Shown: piece by piece, positions 25,135-35,667 of the stretch
Layout: each line of letters starts with the position of its first letter
How positions within the stretch are numbered: the first letter of the stretch is position 1
Assembly (NCBI GenBank): GCA_019352875.1
Contig: JAAAFW010000006.1
Span: 960,284 to 1,024,283, forward strand
Direction: 5' to 3'
DNA length: 64,000 nt
Source: Pedobacter cryoconitis
GTDB lineage: Bacteria > Bacteroidota > Bacteroidia > Sphingobacteriales > Sphingobacteriaceae
Notes under the pieces: generated by a model
The model's database searches: none
What the model was told of the DNA's origin: nothing
What the model saw: only the letters and a program-made list of their open reading frames with translations
Translations under genes and position numbers: made by a program

Positions 25135-28100
25135 ATGAAAAAACTTATACTAAGTTTGTTCGTGTTGTTGTGCATGTCTACATTCGCGATTGCACAAGAC
25201 CGAACAGTTTCTGGTACAGTCACTTCACAGGGGGATAATCTACCAATTCCCGGTGTAAGTGTTAAAATCGTCGGCGCCGCAGGTGGTGCAATAACAGGAA
25301 GTGATGGAAAATACTCCGTAAACGTACCTTCTGGTGCTACTGCACTTCAATTCTCTTTTATTGGTTATACTACAGAAAACAGGCCAATTAATTCATCTGG
25401 TGTAATTAATGTTGCTTTAGTTGGTGACAGCCAGGGCTTAAATGAAGTTGTTGTAACAGCTTTAGGTATCAAAAGAGAGAAGAAAGCTTTAGGTTTCTCT
25501 GTAACCGAAGTTAAGGGTGATGAACTCGCTAACGTTGGTAACCAGAACGTTTTAAACTCTATGAATGGTAAAGTTGCCGGCGTACAGGTTGTTAGCAGTG
25601 GTGGTGCTCCAGGGCAAGCCGCAAGAATTGTAATCCGTGGTGGTAATAAATCTATCAGTGGAAACAACGAACCTTTATTTGTAGTTGATGGTGTGCCAAT
25701 CAGTAACGCCAATGATGGTAATAGTGCAGCAAATGAAGTTGAAGGTGTAAGTTCTCCTAACCGTTCTGCAGATATCAACCCTGACGATATTGAAACAATG
25801 ACAGTACTGAAAGGTAGTGCTGCTTCTGTACTTTATGGTAACAGGGGTTCTAATGGTGTAGTCTTGATTACGACTAAATCTGGTAAAGGAAGTAAAGGCA
25901 AACCGGTAATTACTTTCAATAGTAATCTCGCAGTGGATAATGCAATTCAGTTACCTGAATACCAAACTGAGTTTGCTCAAGGTACATATGGAAAATATCA
26001 GGAAGGTGTTTCTCGTGCGTTCGGTCCTAGAATTACAGGACAGGAAGTTTATAGTCCTGCTGCAGGTAAAAATATCAACCTGCAGGTTTTTGATCCAAGA
26101 AAAGACTTCTTAAGATCTGGTACGCTAATTAACACGAATTTATCGGTTGCCCAGTCTACAGATAAAAGTGACTATTACCTGTCTGCCGGTCAGTCAAAAC
26201 AAGAATCTATTGTGCCTAATCAGGGTTTCAATAAAGCGAATGTTCGTTTGAATATGAACAACAAAATCTCCGATAAACTTTCGGTTGGTTTTAACGTTGG
26301 TTATACAAGAAGCTGGGGTGATTTAGCATCTTTAGGTCAAAGTGGTAGTAACCCGTTTTTTGCATTATATGGAATGCCGGTTACCTGGAACATTAAAGGT
26401 TATGGATACGAGCGCCCAGACGGGTCGCAAATTAATTTCCGTGGTGGTGCATTTGATAACCCACTGTGGACAGTTAACAAAACATTTAATAATACTCAAA
26501 CAGATCGTATAACAGGGGCTGTAAATGCTGCCTATAAAGCGAATGAATGGTTAGATTTCTCTTACCGTTTAGGTAATGACTATTATAATGATATCAGTAA
26601 ATCTTTCTCAGATATCAATACTGGTAGTAATCCTAATGGAGCCTTAACAAATACGAATACTTACCGTCAGGAGCTTACTTCAACTTTCTTGATGAACATT
26701 AACAAAAGGTTATCTGAAGACTTCAATTTCTCAGCTACCTTAGGACAAGACTACAATCAACGTAAATCACATATTCATCAGCAAATCGGTACTGCATTAT
26801 CTGTACCTGGTTACCCTACAATGACTAATGTGGCTTCATTCAGACCTGATTATGAGTTTATGTCATTAAGAAGAACAATCGGCGCTTTTGCAGATTTGAA
26901 ATTTGACTACAAAAATTTCTTGTTCTTGAATATTACAGGTAGAAATGAATGGTCTTCTACATTACCAACGAATAACAGATCTTATTTCTATCCAGGAGTA
27001 AATACAGCATTTGTATTTAATGAAGTTCTGGGTATTAATCCAGATGTATTATCTTTCGGTAAGATCAGAGCTGGTTATGCAAAAAGCACAAGGGATGCAG
27101 ATCCTTATCAAATCTATGATAGTTATTCTAAAGCAATTTTTGGTGACGGATTTACTGATGGTGTAGAGTTTCCTTTCGGTCAGACTCCTGGTTTCACAGT
27201 TTCTGATATCTTAAAGAATCCTAATCTGAAACCTGAATCTACGAAAGAATTTGAATTTGGAACAGAGTTACGCTTCTTGAAAAACCGTATCGGTTTAGAC
27301 GTAACATATTTTGCAAATAAAAATACTGATGGAATCGTAGCGATTGATATCTCTCCTGCTTCGGGAACGACAAATGCAGTATTAAATTCGGGAGCGACAC
27401 GTTCAAGAGGTCTTGAGATCGGATTAAATGCGTCACCTTTCAGATCTGCTAATTTTAGCTGGGATATTAATGTGACATTTAGCAGAATCAGATCGAAAGT
27501 ACTGGAAACTTATCCTGGTATCGATAAAATTTACATGGGTGGATTTAGCGGTAACCCAGCTATTTTTGCTGTTAAAGGAGAAAGATACGGTACAATCATA
27601 GGTACTGGTTATGCAAGAGATGAACAAGGAAGAGTAATTACTGATGATGACGGTTTACCAACATTTGTTGACGGTATCAACCTGGGTCATACAGAAGCTG
27701 ACTGGACTGGTGGTATCAGAAACAGTTTCAAATACAAAGGAATTGGTCTTGATTTCTTAATCGATACCAGACAAGGTGGTTTCATGTACAATGGTACTGA
27801 AGAACTTCTTGATTTTTATGGTTTGTCTAAAACGACAGCTGACCGTGAAAAAGATTTCGTTTTCCCTGGTGTAAATGAGAATACAGGACAGCCTAATGAT
27901 GTTGTTCTTCAGAAAGATGGTGACTATTATTCATTCGCTCAAGGTAACGAAGAGTATGTTTATAAAAACAACTGGGTTAAACTGAGAGAAGCAAACTTAA
28001 ACTATACTTTCAACTTGAATAAGGAAAAAGGTATTAAGTCTCTAACTGTAGGTGTTTATGGTCGTAACCTGTTCATATGGACGCACGTGCCACATGTAGA

Positions 28101-28203
28101 TCCTGAATCTAGTTCATTCGGTACTGGTAATGGTCAAGGTGCAACAAGATTCGCTTTCCCTACAACAAGAAGCTTCGGTTTGAACTTAAAAGCGGTATTT
28201 TAA
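25135..28203 (+). CDS. SusC/RagA-type TonB-dependent transporter
   Basis: 1022 aa. Signal peptide 1-20 (ending AIAQD); CarboxypepD_reg-like domain about 23-100 (SGTVTSQGDNLPIPGVSVKI, LQFSFIGYTT); plug with LNEVVVTALGIKREKKALGFSVTEVKG, IVIRGG, PLFVVDGVP and SAASVLYGNRGSNGVVLITTKSG; then the barrel, ending in an aromatic strand (FGLNLKAVF). The ALGIKREKKALG junction marks a subfamily different from the VVGYG type of the next pair. The first ~90 codons and the leader are nearly identical to those of the gene at 29943, but the rest differs. It is paired with the SusD-like gene 80 bp downstream. Confidence 0.95.
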   Translation: MKKLILSLFVLLCMSTFAIAQDRTVSGTVTSQGDNLPIPGVSVKIVGAAGGAITGSDGKYSVNVPSGATALQFSFIGYTTENRPINSSGVINVALVGDSQGLNEVVVTALGIKREKKALGFSVTEVKGDELANVGNQNVLNSMNGKVAGVQVVSSGGAPGQAARIVIRGGNKSISGNNEPLFVVDGVPISNANDGNSAANEVEGVSSPNRSADINPDDIETMTVLKGSAASVLYGNRGSNGVVLITTKSGKGSKGKPVITFNSNLAVDNAIQLPEYQTEFAQGTYGKYQEGVSRAFGPRITGQEVYSPAAGKNINLQVFDPRKDFLRSGTLINTNLSVAQSTDKSDYYLSAGQSKQESIVPNQGFNKANVRLNMNNKISDKLSVGFNVGYTRSWGDLASLGQSGSNPFFALYGMPVTWNIKGYGYERPDGSQINFRGGAFDNPLWTVNKTFNNTQTDRITGAVNAAYKANEWLDFSYRLGNDYYNDISKSFSDINTGSNPNGALTNTNTYRQELTSTFLMNINKRLSEDFNFSATLGQDYNQRKSHIHQQIGTALSVPGYPTMTNVASFRPDYEFMSLRRTIGAFADLKFDYKNFLFLNITGRNEWSSTLPTNNRSYFYPGVNTAFVFNEVLGINPDVLSFGKIRAGYAKSTRDADPYQIYDSYSKAIFGDGFTDGVEFPFGQTPGFTVSDILKNPNLKPESTKEFEFGTELRFLKNRIGLDVTYFANKNTDGIVAIDISPASGTTNAVLNSGATRSRGLEIGLNASPFRSANFSWDINVTFSRIRSKVLETYPGIDKIYMGGFSGNPAIFAVKGERYGTIIGTGYARDEQGRVITDDDGLPTFVDGINLGHTEADWTGGIRNSFKYKGIGLDFLIDTRQGGFMYNGTEELLDFYGLSKTTADREKDFVFPGVNENTGQPNDVVLQKDGDYYSFAQGNEEYVYKNNWVKLREANLNYTFNLNKEKGIKSLTVGVYGRNLFIWTHVPHVDPESSSFGTGNGQGATRFAFPTTRSFGLNLKAVF

Positions 28204-28283
28204 TTAGGACAGGAAATATCAGGGCAGCCGGCGCCGCCGGCAGTCCTGATCCTTCATCACCTATAAATAAAAAATATATTCTA

Positions 28284-29738
28284 ATGAAAAAAAATTCAAC
28301 ATATAACTTTTTAAGCATGCGAGCTATGGCTGCCTGTTTAATGGTCCTTTTAATCAGTGTTTCTTCCTGTAAAAAAGGTTTAGATATAAATGTAGATCCC
28401 AATAACCCTAAGGATGTTCCATTGAGAGCTTTATTACCTTCAGCTCAGGCTAATTTAGCTTATACATTAGGCGGTTCTATTAATAGAATTGGTGGTTCTG
28501 TAATCCAGCATTACGCAGGTCATAGAAATCAGCCTCTGCAATATGGCCGTTTTGATCTGACTCCTGCGACGACCGATAATATTTGGAGCTCAATGTATGC
28601 AGGTGTTTTAGCGGATTTGGACGATATCACAAAAAGAGGAACCGAAAGTGGTGACCTGGTTTACGTTGGTGTTGCCAAGATTCTAACTGCTTATACTTTC
28701 AGTGTATTAACAGATTCTTACGGAGATATCCCTTTTTCTGATGCATTGCGTGGAAGAGATAAATTTAATCCAGCTTATGATAAACAGCAGGATATCTATC
28801 CACAGTTAATTACCATGATAACTGACGGTATTAAAGATCTGAAATCTGACACTGGTCTAGAGCAGCCGGAAAGTGATGATTTGATGTACGCTGGTGACGT
28901 TGTAAAATGGGAGAAGTTTGCCAATACCTTAAAGCTAAGACTGCTAAATCATACCAGCAAAATTGATGCTGGTGCTGCTTTGGCTTTCCTGAATACTAAC
29001 CCGGCATTAATGAGTTCTAGCAGTGATAATGGAGCCTTTTTATTCGGCGTGACTGCATCTACTTCTAATCCTATTTACCAGTTTGATGTGATTTCAGGAA
29101 GAAACGACAATGCTGTTTCTTCAACTTTAGTCGATAAAATGAAAAGTCTGAATGATCCAAGGATCTCTGCATTTTTCTATCCTGTAAAAAAAGGTACTTT
29201 GGCAGGTCAATACTTAGGTAACGTACCTGGTGGCGATAATGACGATTCGGGTGAAGCTAAGTTTTCAAGAGTTGGTGCTGCTTATGCTGCAACTAATGCG
29301 CCTGTAGTATTCCTGAGCTATGCTGAACAGAACTTTATTATTGCAGAAGTTCAGCAGAGAGCTGGTAACAGCGCTGCTGCCGGAACTGCTTACAAAAACG
29401 CTATTAATGCAGATTTAACTTATTTAGGGGTCTCTGCAGCTGCAGCTTCTACTTATTTAGCTCAGCCTACAGTTGCCTTTAATAATACACTTCAACGTAT
29501 TATGGAACAAAAATGGATTACGATGTTCCAGGGACCATATGAATCTTGGGTTGACTGGAGAAGAACTGGTTTCCCTGTTTTAACTCCGCCTGCTGTGAAC
29601 AGAACTGGTGGTGTATTCCCAAGAAGATTTTCTTATCCTCAATTGGAAATTAACCAAAATGGTGAGTCATTAGCGAATGGCCCAGGTATTCCTGTTCCTT
29701 ATAAAACTATCCTTACTGGGGTTTGGTGGGATAAATAG
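28284..29738 (+). CDS. SusD-like surface lipoprotein (SusD_2 type)
   Basis: 484 aa; lipobox Cys in LISVSSCKKGLDI. The N-terminal NVDPNNPKDVPLRALLPSAQ and HYAGHRNQPLQYGRF, with SVLTDSYGDIPFSDALRGRD, fit the second SusD type (PF12771-like), which matches the subfamily of its SusC partner. The C-terminus has RIMEQKWITMFQGPYESWVDWRRTGFP. It is the last gene of the pair and a terminator follows. The start could also be the ATG at 28317; the first ATG was kept because it leaves the usual positive N-region. Confidence 0.92.
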   Translation: MKKNSTYNFLSMRAMAACLMVLLISVSSCKKGLDINVDPNNPKDVPLRALLPSAQANLAYTLGGSINRIGGSVIQHYAGHRNQPLQYGRFDLTPATTDNIWSSMYAGVLADLDDITKRGTESGDLVYVGVAKILTAYTFSVLTDSYGDIPFSDALRGRDKFNPAYDKQQDIYPQLITMITDGIKDLKSDTGLEQPESDDLMYAGDVVKWEKFANTLKLRLLNHTSKIDAGAALAFLNTNPALMSSSSDNGAFLFGVTASTSNPIYQFDVISGRNDNAVSSTLVDKMKSLNDPRISAFFYPVKKGTLAGQYLGNVPGGDNDDSGEAKFSRVGAAYAATNAPVVFLSYAEQNFIIAEVQQRAGNSAAAGTAYKNAINADLTYLGVSAAAASTYLAQPTVAFNNTLQRIMEQKWITMFQGPYESWVDWRRTGFPVLTPPAVNRTGGVFPRRFSYPQLEINQNGESLANGPGIPVPYKTILTGVWWDK

Positions 29739-29761
29739 GTCTCTCATACAGAGGCGATAAT

Positions 29762-29799
29762 AAAAAAGGCTGCTCATGATAATGAGCAGCCTTTTTTTG
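29762..29799 (+). terminator. Rho-independent terminator of SusC/SusD operon 2
   Basis: A 16-bp stem, AAAAAAGGCTGCTCAT (29762-29777) against ATGAGCAGCCTTTTTT (29782-29797), with a 4-nt loop. Confidence 0.95.
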
Positions 29800-29899
29800 T
29801 ATAAAATAAAGGAAAATGAACATTTATTCATATTGTCATTTAATAGTCATAAATTTCATTGCTTGAATTTTTATTGAAAATCGTTAGTCATGCAATTGT

Positions 29900-29907
29900 T
29901 ATATTAG
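29900..29907 (+). promoter_or_regulatory. Promoter box of SusC 3
   Basis: TATATTAG, 36 nt before the ATG, followed by the same AACTAAACAATTAACTAAA leader as at 25135. Confidence 0.55.
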
Positions 29908-29942
29908 ATTATTAACTAAACAATTAACTAAAACCTAATTAC

Positions 29943-32900
29943 ATGAAAAAACTTATACTAAGTTTGTTCGTGTTGTTGTGCATGTCATTTTTTGCTATCG
30001 CACAGAACCGAACAGTTTCTGGTACAGTCACTTCTCAAGGGGATAATATGCCAATTCCCGGTGTAAGTGTTAAAGTCGTTGGCGCATCCGGTGGCGCGAT
30101 TACCAGTAGTGATGGAAAGTATTCTGTCAGTGTCCCTTCAGGAGCAACTGCTCTGCAATTTTCTTTTATTGGTTATACTACACAAAATAGGCCAATTACC
30201 TCATCATCAGTGATAAATGTTGTCCTAACTGATGATAGTAAAGGACTTAATGAAGTAGTTGTAGTAGGCTATGGTACGCAGGTGCGTAAAGACATCACCG
30301 GTTCAGTTGGATCAGTAAAAGGGGAAGCAATTAAAAATCTTGCCAGCCCTAGTTTTGATAAACAACTTGCAGGTCAGGTGACAGGTGTTCAGGCTTCAAC
30401 TACCAGTGGTATCCTAGGTCAGCCTGCACGTATCCGTATTCGTGGGACTAACTCTATCTCAAGCAGTGGTGATCCACTATATGTTGTGGATGGTGTGCCA
30501 TATATTGCCGGCGATCAGGGTGCGGTTACACAATATAATCCCCTGGCAGATATCAATCCTAATGATATTGAAAGTTATGACGTGCTGAAGGATGGAGCTG
30601 CCACAGCTATCTACGGATCAAGAGCCGCTAATGGTGTAATCTTAATCACGACTAAGAGAGGAAAGTCAGGTGTTGCAAGAATTACATATGATTCATGGTT
30701 TGCACTGGCTACACCGTCGAAAAAGTATGATCTTTTAAATGCGGACCAGTTTATTGAGATCAGTAATGAGAAGTATGCTTATTACGGAGAAGATCCAATT
30801 GCCTTCCCTACCAAAAATGCTGATGGATCAACTGTTAATACTGATTGGCAGAAAGAAATTTTAAGAAATGGGTTCCAACAGAGCCACGCTTTAACTATAA
30901 GCGGAGCAACGGAACAGACAAATTATTTCCTTTCATTGGGTTATGCTAACCTGACTGGTACTACTGTCAATAATGATATGCGTAAATATAACTTCCGTAC
31001 AAAAATTGAACAGAAGGCATTTAATAACCGTTTGACTTTAGGTGTGAATACCGCTGTAACTTATACTAAAAATAACGGACTGAATGATGGAGCAGGTTCC
31101 TCTGCTCTTTCTGGTAATATCGCTTCTGCTATCAGAGCTTTACCAAACGTGCCTGTTAGAAACGCCGATGGATCATATAACTTAAGTGCTGACCAAACAG
31201 TTTTAGGCCCTGGTGCGAATACAAAGACCATCGATGATAATTATCCCAATATTGCTTATGTTCTTGCAAACAATATTTATTCTTCGCAAGCATTAAACCT
31301 TACAGGTAATGCGTTTGCGAAACTTAAAATTATTGATGGTTTGAACGCGACTACGCAAATTGGTATTAACTATCTTCATGGTGAAGATTATCTTTACTGG
31401 AATCCTATACATGGGGACGGAAGAGGGTCAAATGGTATTGTTGATCAATTCTATTCACCGACTTTCCGATATAATTGGCAAAATACTCTAGATTATTCTA
31501 AGACTTTTGGCGATCATAAATTAGACGTAGTTGCTGGTCTTGAATTTCAAAAAACACGTCAACGCTATATTGAGGCTAATGGAACGAACTTATCTGCTGC
31601 CTACTTTGCGAAAAACGGTAATATAATTTCTAATACATTGGCTAATCAGTTCTATGGTGGTGGTTCTTATGAATCTGCTTATGCATCTGTTTTTGGACGT
31701 GTTAGTTATTCGTACCTTGATAAGTATCTGTTGTCAGCATCATTCAGAAGAGATAAGATCTCTGATCTTCCTATCGGAAATCAGGATGTCGATTTACCAG
31801 GTGCTTCCATCGGATGGAGAATATCAAAAGAGAACTTTTTTGCAGAATCTGACGCATTGAAGTTTATTAACGATTTGAAATTACGTGGTGGTTATGCCAA
31901 AGTTGGTAACGTTGAAATCGGACGTCTTCCTGGTATAGGTATTTTTGGACCTGTTCAATATGGCGATGTAAGCGGTATCAATTTTAGCAGATTGGGTAAC
32001 CCGGACTTATCATTTGAAACAAGTAAAAAAGTGAATATCGGTTTAGATTTAACTATGCTGGATAATAGAATTAGTTTCAGTGCTGATTACTTCAAAAATA
32101 ATATTGATAACTTAATCCTTGCAGTTCCAACTCCTGCTTCTTATGGTGTTCCAAATAACAGGTATTCTGCGAATGTTGGAAGTATGAATAACAAAGGATG
32201 GGAATTTTCTGCTACTAGTACGAACGTTAGAAATACGAACTTCTCCTGGACAACTAATCTGAATATAACTTTTGTTAAAAATAAGATCACCGCGCTTGCT
32301 GACGGAAACGCTGATTTGATTAACACTTATAATATTACGAGAGTTGGCGAATCAATCGGTGCTTTTTATGGTTACCAAGCTGCAGGTGTAAATCCTGCTA
32401 ATGGAAATCCATTGTTTTACAAAAAAGATGGCAGTATCGTCCAGCCTAATGTAGATGATTATGAATGGTATGCTTATGATCCAGCAAACCCTGGTGATAT
32501 GTCAAAACCAGGGGAGGCTTTAACAGGAGATGATAAAAAAATCCTAGGCCAGGCAAACCCTACCTGGTTTGGTGGATTAAACAATACATTTACTTATAAA
32601 TCATTTGATTTGGGTATCATGCTAACTTTCTCGGGGGGTAACAAAATCTATAACGTTACCAGACAAGAGGCGTTAAATAGCACAAAATTCCTCAATAATG
32701 GCGTTGAGATCATGAATCGCTGGACAACTCCTGGACAGATTACTGAGGTTCCTAAAGTTTCCTATTCTGATGATGGACTAATTCTGCAAACAGGTAACTT
32801 GAACAGCAGATTTTTAGAAGATGGTAAATTTTTAAGAGCTCAGAATATTTCATTGGGATACACTTTTGCTCCTAAATTCTTAACCAAATTGCAAATCACT

Positions 32901-33080
32901 AACCTAAGAATTTATGCTCAGGTTCAGAATGCTTTTGTCCTTACTAAATACACCGGACTGGATCCTGAATTAGCAACCGGCTATAGCACTGCTGCTAGTG
33001 AGAACAGAGCCCCTGGAGTAGATTATAACACGAATCCAGTTCCTCGTACTTACACTTTAGGAATTAATTTAGGCTTTTAA
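29943..33080 (+). CDS. SusC/RagA-type TonB-dependent transporter
   Basis: 1045 aa. Signal peptide 1-20 (FFAIAQN); regulatory domain 23-100; plug with LNEVVVVGYGTQVRKDITGSVG, RIRIRGTNSISSSGDPLYVVDG, DGAATAIYGSRAANGVILITTKRG; barrel ending RTYTLGINLGF. It is a close paralogue of the gene at 38327 (same NTDWQ and IRVGESI-type segments), while its first ~90 codons are almost identical at DNA level to the more distant gene at 25135. It is paired with the SusD gene 20 bp downstream. Confidence 0.95.
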   Translation: MKKLILSLFVLLCMSFFAIAQNRTVSGTVTSQGDNMPIPGVSVKVVGASGGAITSSDGKYSVSVPSGATALQFSFIGYTTQNRPITSSSVINVVLTDDSKGLNEVVVVGYGTQVRKDITGSVGSVKGEAIKNLASPSFDKQLAGQVTGVQASTTSGILGQPARIRIRGTNSISSSGDPLYVVDGVPYIAGDQGAVTQYNPLADINPNDIESYDVLKDGAATAIYGSRAANGVILITTKRGKSGVARITYDSWFALATPSKKYDLLNADQFIEISNEKYAYYGEDPIAFPTKNADGSTVNTDWQKEILRNGFQQSHALTISGATEQTNYFLSLGYANLTGTTVNNDMRKYNFRTKIEQKAFNNRLTLGVNTAVTYTKNNGLNDGAGSSALSGNIASAIRALPNVPVRNADGSYNLSADQTVLGPGANTKTIDDNYPNIAYVLANNIYSSQALNLTGNAFAKLKIIDGLNATTQIGINYLHGEDYLYWNPIHGDGRGSNGIVDQFYSPTFRYNWQNTLDYSKTFGDHKLDVVAGLEFQKTRQRYIEANGTNLSAAYFAKNGNIISNTLANQFYGGGSYESAYASVFGRVSYSYLDKYLLSASFRRDKISDLPIGNQDVDLPGASIGWRISKENFFAESDALKFINDLKLRGGYAKVGNVEIGRLPGIGIFGPVQYGDVSGINFSRLGNPDLSFETSKKVNIGLDLTMLDNRISFSADYFKNNIDNLILAVPTPASYGVPNNRYSANVGSMNNKGWEFSATSTNVRNTNFSWTTNLNITFVKNKITALADGNADLINTYNITRVGESIGAFYGYQAAGVNPANGNPLFYKKDGSIVQPNVDDYEWYAYDPANPGDMSKPGEALTGDDKKILGQANPTWFGGLNNTFTYKSFDLGIMLTFSGGNKIYNVTRQEALNSTKFLNNGVEIMNRWTTPGQITEVPKVSYSDDGLILQTGNLNSRFLEDGKFLRAQNISLGYTFAPKFLTKLQITNLRIYAQVQNAFVLTKYTGLDPELATGYSTAASENRAPGVDYNTNPVPRTYTLGINLGF

Positions 33081-33100
33081 TCATCCTTAAAAATTAAAAA

Positions 33101-34666
33101 ATGAAAATCACATATAAATATAAAAGTGGCCTGAACAGGTTTTTAATCTTAGGGTTAGGATTAGTACTGTTTACAACGTCATGTAAAAAATTCACAGAAA
33201 TACAACCTCAGGACGCATTGAGTGATCAAACTGCTTTTGATGATAAATCTAGTATTGAACTAGCAATGAACGGAGTATACCAGCAGGCGGCTGTTGGTAT
33301 TTATGAAGGTGGTGCCGGACGTGGTTATCCTTTCGGTGCAGCGTCCATTGAGCAGGCTGAGATGCGTGGAGAGGACATGGTAAATTTAGCTACATTTTAT
33401 CAAATCACTTATCAGGCAACTCAAAGTACTTCTTCAGCAAATAATGTAAATCATTACAATAACCTTTACAACCTGATTAACCAGGCTAACATCGTTATTG
33501 ATGGTGTAAGAACTGCAAAAAATAAAGGGATTCTTACTGAGGCTGAGGCTAACTCTTATGAAGGCGAATCAAGGTTCCTAAGAGCGTTGGCGCATCATGA
33601 ATTATTACTGAATTTTTCAAATCCTTATGCAGATGGTAATGGGGGCCAGCCAGGTGTTCCTTATCGTGAGACAGCAATTAAATCAAGTGCTGATTTCGAC
33701 GAAGCAAGTAAAATTGGGAGAGGGACTGTTGCCGAAGTTTATACCAAAATTTTAGCTGATCTTGATTTCTCTGAGGCTAATTTAGCTCAGGGAACAAACT
33801 ATTCAAGAGCAACAAAAGGTGCTGCAATTGCATTGAAAACACGTATTTTGCTACATAAAGGTGATTGGGCTGGTGTAATCGCTGAAGGTGCTAAATTAGG
33901 AACTAATGGATCTGGTGCGTTTACAAGTCCGGTTGGTAATTATAAACTTACCGATAGCCCAGATGGTCCTTTTGTAAATTACAAAGCTAATTCTGAGTCA
34001 ATCTTTTCTATCGCTAACAGTGCCGCTTCTAACGGTGACGTGAATGGTGCATTAGCGAGTATGCTCCTCCCTGCATCTGAAGGTGGAAGAACTTTGGTTT
34101 CTACCAGCCCAAACCTGTATAACGCAAGTTTCTGGAAGGAAGGCGATTTAAGAAAAACATTATTGCAAGTGGCAGAAAATGGAATTTATTTTACTTTTAA
34201 ATATCGCGACGCGACAACCAAGGGGGATTGGGCGCCCATTATCAGATATGCTGAAGTATTATTAAATGTCGCTGAAGCAGATGCACGTAACGGTAATTCT
34301 GGTCAGGCTTTAAATTTATTGAATGCTGTTAGAAACCGATCTGTACCAGCTGCCGATCGGTTCACTTCTGCTCCTGCTGATTTAATTCTTGCGATCTTAA
34401 ATGAGAGACGTGTGGAGTTTGCGGGAGAGGGTAGAAGATGGCCAGATTTACATCGTTTAGCGCTGGATGCGAAATACGGATCTGGTGGTATTCCTGCTAA
34501 ATTGAATCCAGGTCAGGTGACTGCGGCTGCATTTTCAAATGGTGTAATTGTAACCCCGGCAAGGGCTGCTATTCCACGCACAAGCTTCAGATTCTTATGG
34601 CCGTTCCCGCTGTCAGAAGTAAATTCCAACCCTTTACTTGCTGGTCAACAGAATCCAGGGTATTAA
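33101..34666 (+). CDS. SusD/RagB family surface lipoprotein
   Basis: 521 aa; lipobox Cys in LFTTSCKKFTEIQPQ. SusD features: ESRFLRALAHHELLLNFSNPYAD, KTRILLHKGDWAGVIAEG, IIRYAEVLLNVAEADARNGN, ERRVEFAGEGRRWPDLHRLALD, and the terminal FLWPFPLSEVNSNPLLAGQQNPGY. It is a paralogue of the protein at 41509 (shared GRGYPFGAA and RGED segments). It serves the SusC protein upstream. Confidence 0.95.
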   Translation: MKITYKYKSGLNRFLILGLGLVLFTTSCKKFTEIQPQDALSDQTAFDDKSSIELAMNGVYQQAAVGIYEGGAGRGYPFGAASIEQAEMRGEDMVNLATFYQITYQATQSTSSANNVNHYNNLYNLINQANIVIDGVRTAKNKGILTEAEANSYEGESRFLRALAHHELLLNFSNPYADGNGGQPGVPYRETAIKSSADFDEASKIGRGTVAEVYTKILADLDFSEANLAQGTNYSRATKGAAIALKTRILLHKGDWAGVIAEGAKLGTNGSGAFTSPVGNYKLTDSPDGPFVNYKANSESIFSIANSAASNGDVNGALASMLLPASEGGRTLVSTSPNLYNASFWKEGDLRKTLLQVAENGIYFTFKYRDATTKGDWAPIIRYAEVLLNVAEADARNGNSGQALNLLNAVRNRSVPAADRFTSAPADLILAILNERRVEFAGEGRRWPDLHRLALDAKYGSGGIPAKLNPGQVTAAAFSNGVIVTPARAAIPRTSFRFLWPFPLSEVNSNPLLAGQQNPGY

Positions 34667-34684
34667 TCTGGGGTTAAGTATATA

Positions 34685-34722
34685 AAAAAAGAGGCTGTCC
34701 ACATCGGACAGCCTCTTTTTTT
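34685..34722. terminator. Rho-independent terminator of SusC/SusD operon 3
   Basis: A 16-bp stem, AAAAAAGAGGCTGTCC (34685-34700) against GGACAGCCTCTTTTTT (34706-34721). It is symmetrical, so it can also serve the convergent S66 gene. Confidence 0.95.
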
Positions 34723-34730
34723 TATGCTGT

Positions 34731-35627
34731 TTACTGTGTAAAGACTGCGTCTTGTCCAGAGATCTTGAGAATGCAGTCTTTGCCAATTATCATGGCTCTG
34801 TTATCCGAAATATGCCCGCATGGGAAATTATAACAAACAGGGAAGCTATATTCTTTAACAAGTTCTTGTATGACTTCTTCTGCAGATTGTCCAAATGGAA
34901 TGTCTTCGGCTTCAGTCTCATTGAACGAGCCAATAATTAAGCCGCTTAAATCCTTTAATTTACCGCCTCGTTTTAGCATTCTAAGCATGCGGTCAATACT
35001 GTATTCGTATTCTCCTACGTCTTCGAGAAACAGGATCTTGTCAGTATAATCCATTGCTGAAACAGAACCCTCTAAAGCGATAAGAAGGCTGAGATTTCCG
35101 CCGATTAGCTGACCTCTGGCGAAGCCCGAACGATTTAGAAAAGAGCTCGTATAGGAATATTCGTTTTTTTCGCCGAAGAGTGCTCTCCTTAAACTTTCTA
35201 AGGATTTAGGACTGGCATCATCGAATGTTCCGGGCATCTGGCCATGTATAGATGCTGTATTTGTTTGCGCCAGAATATGAGAGAGCAGGACAGTAATGTC
35301 GCTAAAACCTACTATCCATTTAGGATGAGCGAGAAAATTGGTGAAGTCGAGGTTGTCAATAATCCTGAGGGTTCCGTATCCTCCCCGGCCGGCAATGATG
35401 CCTTTAATCTCCGGATCGTCCAGGTATTGTTGCAAATCTGCCGTGCGAAGTTGATCGTCGCCCGCAAATTGGTGATAGCCTGATTGTACCGATTTACCTT
35501 CTATTATTTCCAGTCCCCAGCTACGTAAAATATCTAATGCATTATTGATGGGTTTCTTTAGTTTTTTGGCAGGACAGACAATTGCAATTTTGTCTCCCTT
35601 TTTTAGGCCGGGCGGCAGTTGAATCAT
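34731..35627 (-). CDS. S66 family LD-carboxypeptidase (LdcA/MccF-like)
   Basis: The start chosen is the ATG at 35627 ([20 protein letters not shown]), giving 298 aa; the frame continues to 35651. The catalytic Ser109 lies in [12 protein letters not shown]; the Glu and His of the triad are expected in [18 protein letters not shown] and [10 protein letters not shown]. The conserved [16 protein letters not shown] is present. The family removes the terminal D-Ala from murein tetrapeptides, or (MccF) confers immunity to microcin C-type compounds. Cytoplasmic, no signal peptide. It diverges from metG with 40 bp between the starts. Confidence 0.92.
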   Translation of the reverse strand: MIQLPPGLKKGDKIAIVCPAKKLKKPINNALDILRSWGLEIIEGKSVQSGYHQFAGDDQLRTADLQQYLDDPEIKGIIAGRGGYGTLRIIDNLDFTNFLAHPKWIVGFSDITVLLSHILAQTNTASIHGQMPGTFDDASPKSLESLRRALFGEKNEYSYTSSFLNRSGFARGQLIGGNLSLLIALEGSVSAMDYTDKILFLEDVGEYEYSIDRMLRMLKRGGKLKDLSGLIIGSFNETEAEDIPFGQSAEEVIQELVKEYSFPVCYNFPCGHISDNRAMIIGKDCILKISGQDAVFTQ

Positions 35628-35667
35628 AGCTAAAATCAATATCTTTGACAAAATAATAAAAATAGTT

